A stretch of DNA of 61,166 bases from Paracoccaceae bacterium (GTDB lineage Bacteria; Pseudomonadota; Alphaproteobacteria; Rhodobacterales; Rhodobacteraceae), in assembly GCA_029862205.1 (NCBI GenBank), contig JAOTXT010000022.1, positions 1-61,166 of the forward strand. Direction: 5' to 3'. Shown here piece after piece: positions 9,141-16,795 of the stretch. The first letter of the stretch is position 1. Each line of letters begins with the position of its first letter. Made by a program: the position numbers and the translations under genes. The notes below the pieces were generated by a model. That model was not told the origin of the DNA and searched no databases. It saw only the letters and a program-made list of their open reading frames with translations.

Positions 9141-10037
9141 ATGCGGGCCGCCGCCGCATCCGGGACCCTGATCCCCAGCCTCGCCATCGTCGTTGGCGGC
9201 GTCTTCTGGGGCCTCTTCTGGCTGCCGATCCGCTGGTTGAGCGAGACTGGGCTCGCGGGCGGCTGGCCCGGCGCGGCGATCTTAGCCGCGACGCTCCTGT
9301 TGCTGCTTCCGATGGCGGTGCTGCGATGGAACCAGCTCAGGACCTATTGGCTGCCGCTGGCGGGATGTGCGCTGTTCACCGGGACCGCGTTCGCCTTCTA
9401 TTCGATCAGCCTGCAGCTGACCGAAGTGGTGCGTTGTATCCTGCTCTTCTACCTGACCCCGGTCTGGAGCACGGCGCTGGGCTTGGCCCTCTTGGGTGAG
9501 CGGCTGACCTTCGCGCGGATTGCGGCGCTTCTGCTGGGCGCAGCGGGGCTTTTGGTCGTGCTGGGCTTCGGAGCGCAGTTTCCATGGCCGAGGAACATCG
9601 GCGATTGGCTGGCGCTCGGCTCGGGCCTCGCCTGGGCCTATGGCTCGCTCAAGCTCTACCGGATGGGCGCGGTGGCGGTCCCCGAGCAGATCCTGACCTT
9701 CATAATCGGCAGCCTGGTGGTCGCGCTTGCCGCGATCGCCATCGGTGGACCTGCCTTCGGCGGAACGCCCGATGGCGCGGCCCTGCGCGCTGCGGCGCCT
9801 TATGCGCTGCTCGCTGCGCTCTACGTGCTGCCCATGGTCTGGCTGACGCTCTGGCCGACGACGCTGCTGAGCCCCGGCCGGGTCGGAATTCTGCTAATGA
9901 GCGAAGTCGTGGTCGGCGTCGCCTCGGCCGCCACCCTCTCGGGCGAGCCCTTCGGGGCACGCGAGGCCCTGGGCGCCGCGCTGATCATCGGAGCGGGCCT
10001 GGTCGAGGTTTTGGGGCAGGGCGCTGTAGTCGAGTAA
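9141..10037 (+). CDS. EamA/DMT-family transporter
   Basis: 298 residues with about ten hydrophobic helices arranged as two EamA repeats. The first begins at GGVFWGLFWLPIRWL with FYLTPVWSTALGLALLGERLT as its typical end; the second ends with a MSEVVVGV...LSGEPFG motif. This fits the drug/metabolite transporter superfamily. The start ATG is 3 nt after the dehydratase stop, so it is probably co-transcribed and may move a product of that cluster. The substrate is unknown. Confidence 0.8.
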   Translation: MRAAAASGTLIPSLAIVVGGVFWGLFWLPIRWLSETGLAGGWPGAAILAATLLLLLPMAVLRWNQLRTYWLPLAGCALFTGTAFAFYSISLQLTEVVRCILLFYLTPVWSTALGLALLGERLTFARIAALLLGAAGLLVVLGFGAQFPWPRNIGDWLALGSGLAWAYGSLKLYRMGAVAVPEQILTFIIGSLVVALAAIAIGGPAFGGTPDGAALRAAAPYALLAALYVLPMVWLTLWPTTLLSPGRVGILLMSEVVVGVASAATLSGEPFGAREALGAALIIGAGLVEVLGQGAVVE

Positions 10038-10085
10038 GAACTGGCCAAGGCCGAGGTGCAATGCCCCGGCTCGGGGGCCGGGATG

Positions 10086-11066
10086 TCAGACCTGGAACCG
10101 CCCGGGGCCGCTGACCACCTTCTCGCCCTCGTAACCGGCCACCGACAGGGCGCCGCCCGCATCCATGACCAGCGCAAGCCGCGTCAGCGAATTGAGGATT
10201 GGCGGCGTCAGGCCGTCGATCGGTGGCGGCGCGTCGAGCGCCAGCGCCGCCTGGTGGCGCCCGGCACTGTCTTCGCCGCGCGGGCGCCAGGCGCCGTCGC
10301 CGAGCGCGCTGGTGAAATGGTTGGTCGCGGTGGGGGCAGCGGTCTCGATCGCGCGGTCCTCGATGCGCTCGATCGTGCAGGTCTGCTCGGCATCCGTCCC
10401 AGCCAGCGTGAAGATGACCGGCGCGGCGACTGGGGCCTGGGTCAACATCGCCCGGGCCGCCGGGTAGTCTGGGGCCTCCTCGAAGACCTGGCGCAGCAAA
10501 TGCGCGGGGGGCAGGCCCCGCTGGCGCAGGAACCGGCGCTTGGAAGAAACCCAATCGACGAGGCGGCCAAGGCCCGTGCGCCGCTCCGGCGCCTGGTTCA
10601 GCGCAATCGCAAAGCGCCCGGGCGCAGCACCATGCAGGACGCCCACGACCCCGGGCCATGTGGCGGTGATCCAGTCCCCGCCAGGGCCCGAGAGCCGGAC
10701 AACCTCGATCCGTTGTCCCAGCCCAGCGAAGGGCCAATCGAGCACCCGGAAGAGCGTTGGCATGCCGCCTTCGCCAAAGGCCCGTGAGGTGCAGCCCCAT
10801 TCGTAGCTGAGGCTGAAGGCAATCGCGCCCGGCCGGCCCATCAGCCGCGGCAGGGCCAGGATTTCGTCGCGATAGGGATCGTCGATCCGCGCCAGGTGCC
10901 GCGCCGCGATCCGGTCGCCGAGCGGCAGGAATGGGCGCAGCGCGGTGCCCGCCAGGCCAAGGCCATCCAGAACCGCGTCCATTACGGCGCTCGCTTCGCT
11001 GTGCCGGTCGGCGGCGAAGGCGGCGAGCCCGCCCGTTCGGTAGTCCCAGTCGGGGATCTTCTGCAT
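10086..11066 (-). CDS. Linear-amide C-N hydrolase-like protein (NAAA / acid ceramidase type Ntn fold)
   Basis: About 326 residues. EWGCTS near residue 92 resembles the autocleavage site of Ntn amide hydrolases such as NAAA and acid ceramidase, where the Cys of CTS becomes the new N-terminus. FRVLDWPFAG a little further on matches the R-x-x-D-W/F motif, and a late region has TATNHF. This suggests hydrolysis of an amide-linked acyl or lipid substrate after self-processing. The start is uncertain: ATG 11066 gives a sensible N-terminus (MQKIPDWDY), while an ATG at 11174 adds a Cys/Arg-rich leader. It is divergent from the MttB-like gene. Confidence 0.6.
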   Translation of the reverse strand: MQKIPDWDYRTGGLAAFAADRHSEASAVMDAVLDGLGLAGTALRPFLPLGDRIAARHLARIDDPYRDEILALPRLMGRPGAIAFSLSYEWGCTSRAFGEGGMPTLFRVLDWPFAGLGQRIEVVRLSGPGGDWITATWPGVVGVLHGAAPGRFAIALNQAPERRTGLGRLVDWVSSKRRFLRQRGLPPAHLLRQVFEEAPDYPAARAMLTQAPVAAPVIFTLAGTDAEQTCTIERIEDRAIETAAPTATNHFTSALGDGAWRPRGEDSAGRHQAALALDAPPPIDGLTPPILNSLTRLALVMDAGGALSVAGYEGEKVVSGPGRFQV

Positions 11067-11167
11067 TGCGCAAGGATGGGAGCGTTTCGGCCCAATTACG
11101 AGCCGATTACGGCCGCTGAGGCGCGGGAATGCCGGAATTCGTTGCGGGCAAGCCGCATTCCGGCTAC

Positions 11168-11196
11168 TTGACACATGTGTCCAGTGCTATCCTGAT
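11168..11196 (+). promoter_or_regulatory. Possible sigma-70 promoter for the MttB-like gene
   Basis: A perfect -35 hexamer TTGACA (11168-11173) is followed 17 nt later by CCTGAT (11191-11196), a weak -10. A good ribosome-binding site (GAGGGAGG) and ATG 11215 lie just downstream. The -35 is convincing, the -10 is not. Confidence 0.35.
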
Positions 11197-11214
11197 GTCT
11201 CGAGGGAGGCGCCG

Positions 11215-12747
11215 ATGCCCGAGACTCAACCCCGCCGCCGCACCCGCGGAGAAAGGCGCATCCGTCGCGCCCCGGCTGCGCCGGCCTATGTCAGCCGCGC
11301 GGTGCCGTTCTACGACTTCCTCGACGAAGAGCAGCTGGTCCGGATCGAGGACCAGGCGGATTGGCTGATCCAGGAGATCGGCATCGAGTTCCGCGAGGAT
11401 CCGGTCGCCCTCGACATCTGGCGCGCGGCCGGGGCGGATGTGAAGGAGACGCGCGTGTGCCTGCCCCGCGGCATGGCGCGCGAGCTCTGCAAGACCGCGC
11501 CGAGCGAATTCGTGCAGCATTCCCGCAATCCGGCCCGCAGCGTGCGGATCGGCGGCAACCACCAGGTCTTCGCTCCGGTCTATGGCGCCCCGTTCGTGCG
11601 CGATCTGGAGAGCGGGCGGCGCTATGGGACATTCGAGGATTTCGAGCGGCTGGTGAAGCTGACCTACATGCTGCCGAGCCTGCACCATTCGGGCTTCGTC
11701 ACCTGCGAGCCATGCGACGTGCCGGTCAACAAGCGCCACCTCGACATGCTCTACGCCCATATGCGGTTCTCGGAGAAGCCGCATTTGGGCGCCATCGTCG
11801 AAAAGAGCCGCGCTGAAGACTCCGTGGCGATGGCCAAGATCCTGCACGGTGGATCGGAGGAGGCGGACATCTCGGATCGCTGCTACGTCATGGGAAATGT
11901 CAACACCAACTCGCCGCTGATGGTCGACAAGGTGGTGACCGAGGCGATCCGCACCTATTCGGCGGCAGGCCAGGGAATGATCGTGGCGCCATTTATCTTG
12001 GGTGGCGCAATGGGCCCGGTAACGACCGCAGCTTCGCTGGCCCAGGCACTGGCCGAGGGGATGGTCTGCGGGGCGTTCACGCAGCTTGTTAAACCCGGCG
12101 CCCCGTTCGTCCTGGGCAATTTCCTGAGTTCGATGAGCCTAAAGTCCGGCGCCCCGACATTTGGGATGCCGGAGCCGGTGCAGTCGAATTTCGCCATCGG
12201 GCAACTTGCCCGCCGGTTGGGGGTGCCGCTCAGGTGCGGCGGCTCGCTAACCGCCTCGAAGATCGCGGATGCCCAAGCCGCCGCCGAAAGCGCCGACTCG
12301 ATGATGTCGACTGCGCTTGGGGGCGCCCATTTTATTTTGCATGGGGCGGGATGGCTGGAGGGGGGGCTCTGCACCGGCTACGAGAAGCTGCTGATCGATG
12401 CCGACAGGCTGGGGGCCTATCAGGTGATGCTGAGCGGCATGGCGACCGATGAAAACGCGATCGGGCGCCATGCCTATGATGATGTCGAGCCCGCCGGGCA
12501 CTTCCTGGGCTCGGCCCATACCATGGCGAACTACGAGACCGCATTCTACGACGCAACGATGTCCAACAGCGACAGCGTCGAGCAATGGGAAGACGCGGGC
12601 GCCAAGGATACCGCGCGCCGGGCCTACGATCGGTGGAACGCGATGCTAGCTGAATACGAGGTGCCCGAGATCGACTCCGGCGTCGATGAGGCCTTGAAGG
12701 ATTTCGTTGCCCGGAAGAAGTCGGAAATGGAGGATGCCTGGTACTAG
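11215..12747 (+). CDS. Trimethylamine methyltransferase (MttB) family protein, non-pyrrolysine
   Basis: 510 residues with the MttB TIM-barrel signature: FYDFLDEEQLVRIEDQADWLIQEIGIEF at the start, LPRGMARELCKTAP, HSGFVTCEPCDVPVNKRHLD, and the FILGGAMGPVTTAASLAQALAEG region. Archaeal trimethylamine MttB reads an amber codon as pyrrolysine; here the frame has no internal stop, so it belongs to the non-Pyl branch that includes glycine-betaine methyltransferase MtgB. Those enzymes transfer a methyl group from a quaternary amine to a cobalamin protein. No corrinoid protein or reactivase gene lies nearby. The ribosome-binding site GAGGGAGG supports ATG 11215. The substrate is inferred only to class level. 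Confidence 0.85.
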   Translation: MPETQPRRRTRGERRIRRAPAAPAYVSRAVPFYDFLDEEQLVRIEDQADWLIQEIGIEFREDPVALDIWRAAGADVKETRVCLPRGMARELCKTAPSEFVQHSRNPARSVRIGGNHQVFAPVYGAPFVRDLESGRRYGTFEDFERLVKLTYMLPSLHHSGFVTCEPCDVPVNKRHLDMLYAHMRFSEKPHLGAIVEKSRAEDSVAMAKILHGGSEEADISDRCYVMGNVNTNSPLMVDKVVTEAIRTYSAAGQGMIVAPFILGGAMGPVTTAASLAQALAEGMVCGAFTQLVKPGAPFVLGNFLSSMSLKSGAPTFGMPEPVQSNFAIGQLARRLGVPLRCGGSLTASKIADAQAAAESADSMMSTALGGAHFILHGAGWLEGGLCTGYEKLLIDADRLGAYQVMLSGMATDENAIGRHAYDDVEPAGHFLGSAHTMANYETAFYDATMSNSDSVEQWEDAGAKDTARRAYDRWNAMLAEYEVPEIDSGVDEALKDFVARKKSEMEDAWY

Positions 12748-12772
12748 AGATGCGACGTCCGGTCGGGGTGGC

Positions 12773-14515
12773 CTAGATGTTCTCGGTCGACATGCCGGAA
12801 ACAGCTGCGCGCCCAGCGGCGGCGTCCTCGTTCAGCAGGCGGATCGAATGCTCGATCAGATAGGCGCGGAAGGCCAGCTTTTCGGCCGGTAGACGGCTCT
12901 GCACGCCGCGCTTGATCCGGAACATCACCGAATCCGGCAGCCAGCGCTCCACCACCCGCCGCGCCTGACGGCGGAGCCAGCGGGAGGAGTTGGGTTTCTC
13001 CTGGGTCTTTTTCAATTGATCGAGCACGGCATTCGTCACACCGGCGGGCAAGATCGCACTCTGGCCGCCATCACCCAGATAGGTTCGCATGAAATCCGCA
13101 GTCTCCCCGGTCACCAGGAAGTCCTCGGACGCGTTCATCGCTGCCGAATAGGCGAATGGGATATCGGCGCAGTCGCGGGCGACGAAATCGCGGAACGCCT
13201 TTTTGTCGGTGCGCAGCGCGTCGGGCATGGCGGGCACGAAGGCCATGATCGGCTGGCTGAGCCAGGGATTGAAGACCTCGACGAAGGGCGTCTTCATCTT
13301 GTTGAGCGCGGACAGGATGACCGGGACGCGGAACTCGCGGTAGAGCCGGTCGCGGAATGCGGGCAGCGTCTCGCCAGATCGCCGCTCGAAGATCTGAGGC
13401 GGCTCGATGGGCGGGATCTGGGTCCTAATCTCACCGAGGTTCTGATAGTCGGCCGGCAGGTGCAATCCGACCGAGCGCCTCGGCCGTTCCTCCGAGGCGA
13501 GATCATCGACCCAGCCGAAGGCCTCGTCACCGCGAATAACGCCGCCGATCTGGTTTTCGAAAAGCGTTTTCCAGACGGCGAATCCATCGACATAGCCGGC
13601 AATATGATCGGCGGTTCCTTCCGAGCAACGGGCGAACCGGTCAAGCACTGTCTCGGCCGGTTCCGAAGTGGCTGCGATTTCCAGGAACTCGTTCGCAACC
13701 CCGACGCGCCTTGCGACTTCGGCCGCGATCTGCCCATCCGTGCCCTTCTGGTGGCGCAGGTGGCTCTCGCCCCAGGTGACGGTCCGGAGGCCCTGCGTGC
13801 TGGCAAATCCGAACAACAAACCGCGGCTGTCGACTCCGCCTGACAACGGCAGTACCCAGCGGCGCGGGTCGAGTTCGTAAGCGGCGACCGTCGTCGTCAG
13901 CAGATCGTGAAAGGCCTCGGTGCTGCGAGCGTCTTCCTCGGCGGGTGCCGCAGGTGTAGCCGATGGTGAAAGTGTAACGCTCCAGTCAGCTGCGTCGAAG
14001 CGAAGCCTGTGCGCCGCGGGCAGAGGCTTGACGCGGCGGTCCCAGCCATTGCCGTGTCCAAGACTGCCGGTCGCGATCATCCACGAAATCACCGGCTCGT
14101 TCGGCTCGACATCGCCTAGCACCATCGCCAGCAGACGTTGCGAGGTTGCGGCCGCGAACAGGTCATCCCGCGCCACATACCAGACCGTCCTGGTCCCCAT
14201 CATATCGGTTAGGCATTCGCAGCCGCCGTCATGCGCCCGGAAGATTGCGTATGTGCCGACAGGCTCGGGTGCTCCAGGCCGATGCCAATCGGTGCAATCC
14301 TCCTGGACCTCTCCCAAGCAAACGGAAGTGCCGGAGGTCCTCATTGCCGGACTAGGATTGAAGATACCCAGCGCCGCACCGCCAAACCGATGCACAACAC
14401 CATCCCGAGGTTCGATATTCCCCGGGCTGAGGCGGTCGAACAGGCCGGCCAACGCGTCCGACATCCGATCCCCAGTTGCCCGGTCGCGCCAGCAAGAATA
14501 TATCGCTTCCGACAT
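12773..14515 (-). CDS. Asparagine-synthetase-like protein without glutaminase Cys
   Basis: 580 residues. The PP-loop SGGVDS at residues 225-230, in LPLSGGVDSRGLL, marks an ATP-pyrophosphatase (AsnB C-terminal) domain, and ALNKMKTPFVEVFNPWL later fits the synthetase half. The N-terminal half looks like a class II glutaminase fold (DMMGTRTVWYV, TSQRLLAM), but the protein begins MSEAIYS and lacks the Cys-2 nucleophile. It should therefore not use glutamine. Such proteins adenylate a carboxylate and join it to an amine, as in lasso-peptide cyclases and some glycan-modifying enzymes. Partner and substrate are unknown. Nearby are a 34-residue membrane peptide and RNase T2. Confidence 0.72.
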   Translation of the reverse strand: MSEAIYSCWRDRATGDRMSDALAGLFDRLSPGNIEPRDGVVHRFGGAALGIFNPSPAMRTSGTSVCLGEVQEDCTDWHRPGAPEPVGTYAIFRAHDGGCECLTDMMGTRTVWYVARDDLFAAATSQRLLAMVLGDVEPNEPVISWMIATGSLGHGNGWDRRVKPLPAAHRLRFDAADWSVTLSPSATPAAPAEEDARSTEAFHDLLTTTVAAYELDPRRWVLPLSGGVDSRGLLFGFASTQGLRTVTWGESHLRHQKGTDGQIAAEVARRVGVANEFLEIAATSEPAETVLDRFARCSEGTADHIAGYVDGFAVWKTLFENQIGGVIRGDEAFGWVDDLASEERPRRSVGLHLPADYQNLGEIRTQIPPIEPPQIFERRSGETLPAFRDRLYREFRVPVILSALNKMKTPFVEVFNPWLSQPIMAFVPAMPDALRTDKKAFRDFVARDCADIPFAYSAAMNASEDFLVTGETADFMRTYLGDGGQSAILPAGVTNAVLDQLKKTQEKPNSSRWLRRQARRVVERWLPDSVMFRIKRGVQSRLPAEKLAFRAYLIEHSIRLLNEDAAAGRAAVSGMSTENI

Positions 14516-14628
14516 CCATTCCCCCGCTCGTCGGCGGCGACAAGCTAAGTCGATCGCACTGCGGGCGACAACCGAAATTTCGCCCGCCGGCGCGCGCCTC
14601 TAAAAATCATTGATCAAGGAGACTCGAA

Positions 14629-14651
14629 CGAGCGCGCACGCGGCGCGCTCG
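14629..14651. repeat. Perfect GC-rich hairpin
   Basis: CGAGCGCGC and GCGCGCTCG form a 9-bp perfect stem with a 5-nt loop, between the 34-residue peptide gene and the asparagine-synthetase-like gene. On the minus strand it follows the peptide stop by about 35 nt. It may be an attenuator or processing site; no T-run follows. Confidence 0.5.
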
Positions 14652-14684
14652 AACGAACCTCTGAGGTCCTAGGGGTTCAACCAG

Positions 14685-14789
14685 TCAGTAGACGCGACGC
14701 AAAACGACAAAACCAACGCCAATTAGCAATGCCAATAGTGCGACCGTGGTCTCCGTCGGAGACTGAAGTGCCGTATAAATCGAATTCAT
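14685..14789 (-). CDS. Small single-membrane-span peptide (34 aa)
   Basis: This short frame encodes MNSIYTALQSPTETT, then a hydrophobic helix (VALLALLIGVGFVVL) and the tail RRVY. The order polar head, Pro/Glu, hydrophobic stretch and Arg-rich end recalls a small membrane protein or a C-terminal sorting signal without its parent protein. A purine-rich GAGGATGAGAG lies just upstream of the ATG. It is followed on the same strand by the asparagine-synthetase-like gene, and a link to that gene is possible but not demonstrated. No homologue is recognised. Confidence 0.45.
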   Translation of the reverse strand: MNSIYTALQSPTETTVALLALLIGVGFVVLRRVY

Positions 14790-14903
14790 GTCTCTCATCC
14801 TCGCCTGGGGGGACAAACTTAAAGATAAAATACAATTTTAGCGAAAATTTGACGGCGTTCTTCAACCATTGGTTGATTTTTCCCAAATGCTTGAGCGCAC
14901 ATG

Positions 14904-15551
14904 TTAACGCATTGGTGCAAAAACGGGATTCTCGATCGGGCAGTCCTTTGCAACGGCGCCGCTGCAAGGCCGTGGCACCAGGCCCTTGGTCAGACAAATC
15001 CGCACCTCACGGAATCGCCGGTCTTTGCAGGTGACGGTTACGCCATTGGCCCGTAGGCCCTGATTCGCCTCGATAAAGGCCTGTTCGATGACCCGAGGCG
15101 GCACGCGCAAAGGGGTGGTGACGCGGCGCAGGACATCTGGGCGCACGATCATCTCCCAGGCGTCGCGGGCGAGGGCAAAATAGGCCTCCGGGCTTAGGCC
15201 GGAGCAACGTCCATGCTTCTTCCACTGGTGCCAGGCGAGCCCGCCCGAGCCCATGATATCGGCCATCGCGCGGGTCTCGCTGCGCGACGGGTCGCGTTGG
15301 CCGGTGCGGCAGAATTCGGGCCAGCCGCGTTCGTGCTGCGGCCAGAGGCCATGAAGCGTGAATCCGATATCCCGGGCAGGGTCGCATTGTGGCGCACCGC
15401 GCCCGGCGCCCTCGGCCTCGCACCAGGCTGCATTCCAGGAAAGCGCCAAGACGTAATAGTCGAAATCGCCCGCTTCATCCGCCGCTATGGCCCGCTGCGG
15501 GGCCGTGAAGCTGAGCGCGATCAGCGCAAGGGCGTGGGCAAGGCGGATCAT
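14904..15551 (-). CDS. Secreted ribonuclease T2 family protein
   Basis: 215 residues with a signal peptide (LAHALALIALSFTAPQRAIAA). Both catalytic blocks are present: CAS I FTLHGLWPQ with His-67, and CAS II HQWKKHGRC with His-108 and His-113. Paired cysteines (CEAEGAGRGAPQC, CRTG, GRCSG, CKDRR, CLTKG, CSGAVAKDC) fit a disulfide-stabilised periplasmic or secreted enzyme. T2 RNases cut single-stranded RNA through 2',3'-cyclic phosphate intermediates. It is divergent from trcR across about 155 nt. Confidence 0.95.
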   Translation of the reverse strand: MIRLAHALALIALSFTAPQRAIAADEAGDFDYYVLALSWNAAWCEAEGAGRGAPQCDPARDIGFTLHGLWPQHERGWPEFCRTGQRDPSRSETRAMADIMGSGGLAWHQWKKHGRCSGLSPEAYFALARDAWEMIVRPDVLRRVTTPLRVPPRVIEQAFIEANQGLRANGVTVTCKDRRFREVRICLTKGLVPRPCSGAVAKDCPIENPVFAPMR

Positions 15552-15706
15552 TCGGATTCCACTTTATTTTCCTGTCGCACGTTTCTATATAGCCCGTTGG
15601 ATACCCCCTCGAAACCGTCGTTTGCGCCGCGTGCATCCGGTCTCGGGCCCGATCTCGGGGCGCGGTGCAGCGTGCATTGGGGGCAAGAAAGAAGAGGTTC
15701 GACGCG

Positions 15707-16474
15707 ATGACCGATCTGCCCCTGATGCCCAAGGCGACCGCCGTTTGGCTGGTCGATAACACTACGCTGACCTTCCGCCAAATCGCGGAGTTCTGCGGGA
15801 TGCATGAACTGGAGATCGCCGGTGTCGCGGACGGCGAGGTCGCGGTGGGGATCAAGGGTCTCGATCCGATCGCCAATCATCAGCTGACGGCGGATGACAT
15901 CAAGAAATGCGAAGCCGATCCGGTGGCCCGCCTGACCCTGGTCAAGCGGGAAATGGCGCCGCCGCAAAAGCGCCGCGGTCCACGCTATACGCCGGTCTCG
16001 AAGCGCCAGGACCGGCCTGCTGCGATCGCCTGGCTGGTGCGCTACCACCCGGAGCTGGAGGATAGCCAGATCGGCAAGCTGGTGGGCACGACCAAGCCCA
16101 CGATCCAGTCGATCCGCAATCGGACTCACTGGAATATATCAAGCATCCAGCCGGTCGATCCGGTGGCTTTGGGGCTGTGCCAGCAGCTTGATCTGGACGC
16201 GGCCGTGCGCAAGGCCGCCGAGAAGAAGGCGAAGAGCCAGGAGGCGGTGCCGACGGCCGAGGAGCGGATCAGCCTGATGTCGACCGACGAATCGCTGGCT
16301 GCGGCCGAGGACGCCGGGGCCGGCCATCGGCTGTCCGAATTCCGAACCTTTGGCCTTGACGATCCGGGAGGCGCGCCGGAACCGGCTTCGAAAAAAGAAG
16401 AGCGGATTGATCCCGATTCGATCTTCAACCTGCCGAAGGGCGGTGACGACGAGGACGAAGAAGAGAAGGCCTGA
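15707..16474 (+). CDS. trcR: Cell-cycle transcriptional regulator TrcR (DUF1013)
   Basis: 255 residues. The DUF1013 core is clear: LPLMPKATAVWLVDNTTLTFRQIAEFC, GLDPIANHQLT, and YHPELEDSQIGKLVGTTKPTIQSIRNRTHWN, which reads as two helix-turn-helix-like units. The C-terminus is acidic and low complexity (DDEDEEEK). The family is nearly universal in alphaproteobacteria and is annotated as a cell-cycle transcriptional regulator. I choose ATG 15707, preceded by AAGAGG, rather than the upstream in-frame ATG at 15665. Confidence 0.9.
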   Translation: MTDLPLMPKATAVWLVDNTTLTFRQIAEFCGMHELEIAGVADGEVAVGIKGLDPIANHQLTADDIKKCEADPVARLTLVKREMAPPQKRRGPRYTPVSKRQDRPAAIAWLVRYHPELEDSQIGKLVGTTKPTIQSIRNRTHWNISSIQPVDPVALGLCQQLDLDAAVRKAAEKKAKSQEAVPTAEERISLMSTDESLAAAEDAGAGHRLSEFRTFGLDDPGGAPEPASKKEERIDPDSIFNLPKGGDDEDEEEKA

Positions 16475-16483
16475 CGCGCTGAT

Positions 16484-16504
16484 GTCCCGCAATTGATGCG
16501 GGAC
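16484..16504. terminator. Hairpin between convergent genes (trcR and small membrane protein)
   Basis: GTCCCGCA and TGCGGGAC form an 8-bp perfect stem with a 5-nt loop 10 nt after the trcR stop. A run of four A follows on the plus strand, giving a U-rich flank on the other strand. It lies between two convergent genes, so a shared terminator is plausible, though no canonical T-run is present. Confidence 0.45.
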
Positions 16505-16579
16505 CCCAATAAAACAGCACACCGACGGGCGCCTGGTATCGTCGAGGTCCCGGGTCGGGTCCGAAGCGTCTGGCAGTTG

Positions 16580-16795
16580 CTAAGCCAAGATCAACCCGAC
16601 CACTGCGATGGCAAGGCCCAGGAAGGCGAGCCCGACCGAGGCCATATTGAGCACCACCAGCGTCCGGAACTCGGCCTGGGTCGCGTCCGGATCCAAGTCG
16701 GCCCCCTTCAGTCTGCGCGCCCGGCGGATGAACCAGAGAATTCCGGCAAGCCCGATCAGCGTGACGACGACGCCCAGATAGAAGATCGCGCTCAT
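16580..16795 (-). CDS. Small two-span membrane protein (71 aa)
   Basis: The peptide starts MSAIFYLGVVVTLIGLAGIL, has a basic cytosolic loop (FIRRARRLKG), and ends with a second helix (LNMASVGLAFLGLAIAVVGLIL). Its ATG overlaps the stop of the 5-oxoprolinase gene (ATGA at 16792-16795), so it is translationally coupled to it. Conserved small membrane proteins of this shape are common next to metabolic genes in Rhodobacterales; the function is unknown. A longer in-frame start at 17113 lies inside the oxoprolinase gene and is rejected. Confidence 0.7.
   Translation of the reverse strand: MSAIFYLGVVVTLIGLAGILWFIRRARRLKGADLDPDATQAEFRTLVVLNMASVGLAFLGLAIAVVGLILA

Noticed and set aside
11215-12747. 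Pyrrolysine-containing MttB
   Set aside because: The frame is open over the whole length without an internal TAG.
14600-14700. Possible tRNA suggested by GGTTCAACC near a hairpin
   Set aside because: No cloverleaf can be drawn; acceptor and anticodon arms are missing.
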